From positions 4,464,001 to 4,528,000 of the forward strand of contig CAWICN010000001.1 in NCBI GenBank assembly GCA_963834725.1: DNA of 64,000 nt, in the 5' to 3' direction. The notes under the pieces are model-generated. The model was given only the letters and a program-made list of their open reading frames with translations, was not told where the DNA came from and made no database searches. Below, one piece after another: positions 63,099 to 64,000 of the stretch (its first letter is position 1; each line of letters opens with the position of its first letter). The translations under genes and the position numbers were made by a program. The DNA comes from PALSA-693 sp963834725. GTDB lineage: Bacteria; Actinomycetota; Acidimicrobiia; Acidimicrobiales; Palsa-688.

Positions 63099-64000
63099 GT
63101 GGCGACGCCTCGTATCGCCGATTCGGTGGGGCGCGTCCTCGGCGACCGATACCGCCTGACTCGCCCCCTCGGCGTGGGGGCTTCAGCCCACGTGTTTGTG
63201 GCCGAAGATGTCAACCTGCGCCGGCGGGTCGCCATCAAAGTGCTGCATCCGGGCCTCGCTGCCGACGAACCCTTCGGACGCCGGTTCCAGGCCGAGGCGA
63301 GGGTGGCAGCCGCGCTCCGCCATCCCAACATTCTCCGGGTTTACGACTGGGGCTATGACGACGGCTCGCCGTATCTGGTTATGGAGCTCCTGGAGGGAGG
63401 AAGTCTGCGGACCCTGCTGGACGCGGGCCATCTTCTGTCGCCGGCTCAAGCGGCGCGCGGTCGGCGCCGATGTCGCTCGTGCACTCGACTACGCCCACCG
63501 CCGCGGTCTCGTCCACCGCGACATAAAGCCGGCCAATCTCATCTTCGACGACGAGGGCCGCATCACCGTCGCCGACTTCGGCTTGGCTCGCGCCCTGGCC
63601 GAGGCCAGCTGGACCGAACCTACGGGCGCTGTGGTCGGCACGGCGCGGTACGCCGCCCCCGAGGCGGTCCGGGGGAAGTCGCTCGACAGCCGGGCCGATG
63701 TCTACGCCCTGGCGCTTGTCCTGATCGAAGCGTCCTCCGGCTCGGTCCCCTTTGCCGCTGACACCACTCTCGCCACGCTGCTGGGCCGCCTCGAGCGGCC
63801 CATCACGGCACCGGCCGCGACCGGGCCCCTCGGCCCCATCCTGGAGGCGGCAGGGACGATCAACCCTGCCGACCGCCTCGACGCCCTGGGCGTGGCCCGG
63901 GCCCTCGAAGGTGTCGCCGCCGAGCTCCCTTCGCCCGACCCGCTACCGCTGACGGGCGCGGCCGACGGCGAAGCCGAAGTCGACCGGAACCCGACCGATT
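63099..64000 (+). pseudogene. PknB-type Ser/Thr protein kinase, frameshifted and cut by window end
   Basis: ATG/GTG-proximal sequence GDRYRLTRPLGVGASAHVF is the glycine-rich loop, with the ATP lysine in VAIKVLHPG. After LLSPAQAAR near 63458 one extra G shifts the frame. The kinase continues in the next frame with ALDYAHRRGLVHRDIKPANL (HRD catalytic loop), VADFGLARAL (DFG), ARYAAPEAVRGKSL (APE) and onward to base 64000 without a stop. The start is GTG at 63099. Whether a membrane and PASTA region follows is outside the window. Confidence 0.85.

Overview
The window is high-GC actinobacterial chromosome. The gene order lysA-hom-thrC-rho-rpmE-prfA-prmC-tsaC-atpIBEFHAGDC is the conserved actinobacterial order. 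A GlgE-type alpha-glucan cluster and a long disordered N-terminus on Rho fit the same phylum. An Acidimicrobiia-like lineage is my guess, by inference only.

Layout. (1) 1-2437: a two-component pair, a NarL-type histidine kinase cut by the window edge and its LuxR-type regulator. (2) 2438-13279: an accessory block of decayed mobile DNA ending at the 3' end of a tRNA-Arg(CCG) gene. Its core is a three-level nest. An IS110-family transposase gene (3100-3352 plus 10050-10810) is split by a serine-recombinase element (3353-10049). That recombinase gene is itself split by an IS21-family element (about 5231-8866) carrying a third, HTH-type gene. A RelA/SpoT-like fragment fused to a relaxase C-terminal fragment lies between the nest and the tRNA. 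(3) 13469-23659: amino-acid biosynthesis, transcription termination and translation genes. (4) 23846-31638: a complete F1Fo ATP synthase operon. (5) 31670-44863: cell-wall lipid-linked sugar transferase, glyA, a 2H-phosphoesterase/GNAT fusion, a frameshifted glpX, a membrane glycosyltransferase, a FAD oxidoreductase, small proteins, a zinc-ribbon protein, an M20 peptidase and meaB. (6) 45426-55860: the glycogen/trehalose cluster glgP, glgE, treS, mak, glgB. In the GlgE pathway TreS makes maltose from trehalose, Mak phosphorylates it, GlgE polymerises it and GlgB branches it. (7) 55966-64000: an L,D-transpeptidase, galT, a cysteine desulfurase next to mnmA (tRNA 2-thiouridine sulfur relay), ligA and the start of a Ser/Thr kinase.

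The most unusual signal is a dispersed 69-nt micro-ORF. It is found at 22891, 22956 and 50322, with an expanded relative at 34110. Three copies begin inside the stop codon of the preceding ORF, and all four stop inside the start codon of the next. They share the C-terminal peptide core GTVPWM and carry a 10-bp hairpin just before the downstream start codon (weakened in the 34110 copy). The window is also rich in short tandem repeats, many in frame inside conserved enzymes (LigA, MnmA, GlgE, GlgB, GlgP). Three conserved genes (glpX, cysteine desulfurase, kinase) each carry a single-base frameshift, which may reflect sequence error rather than decay.
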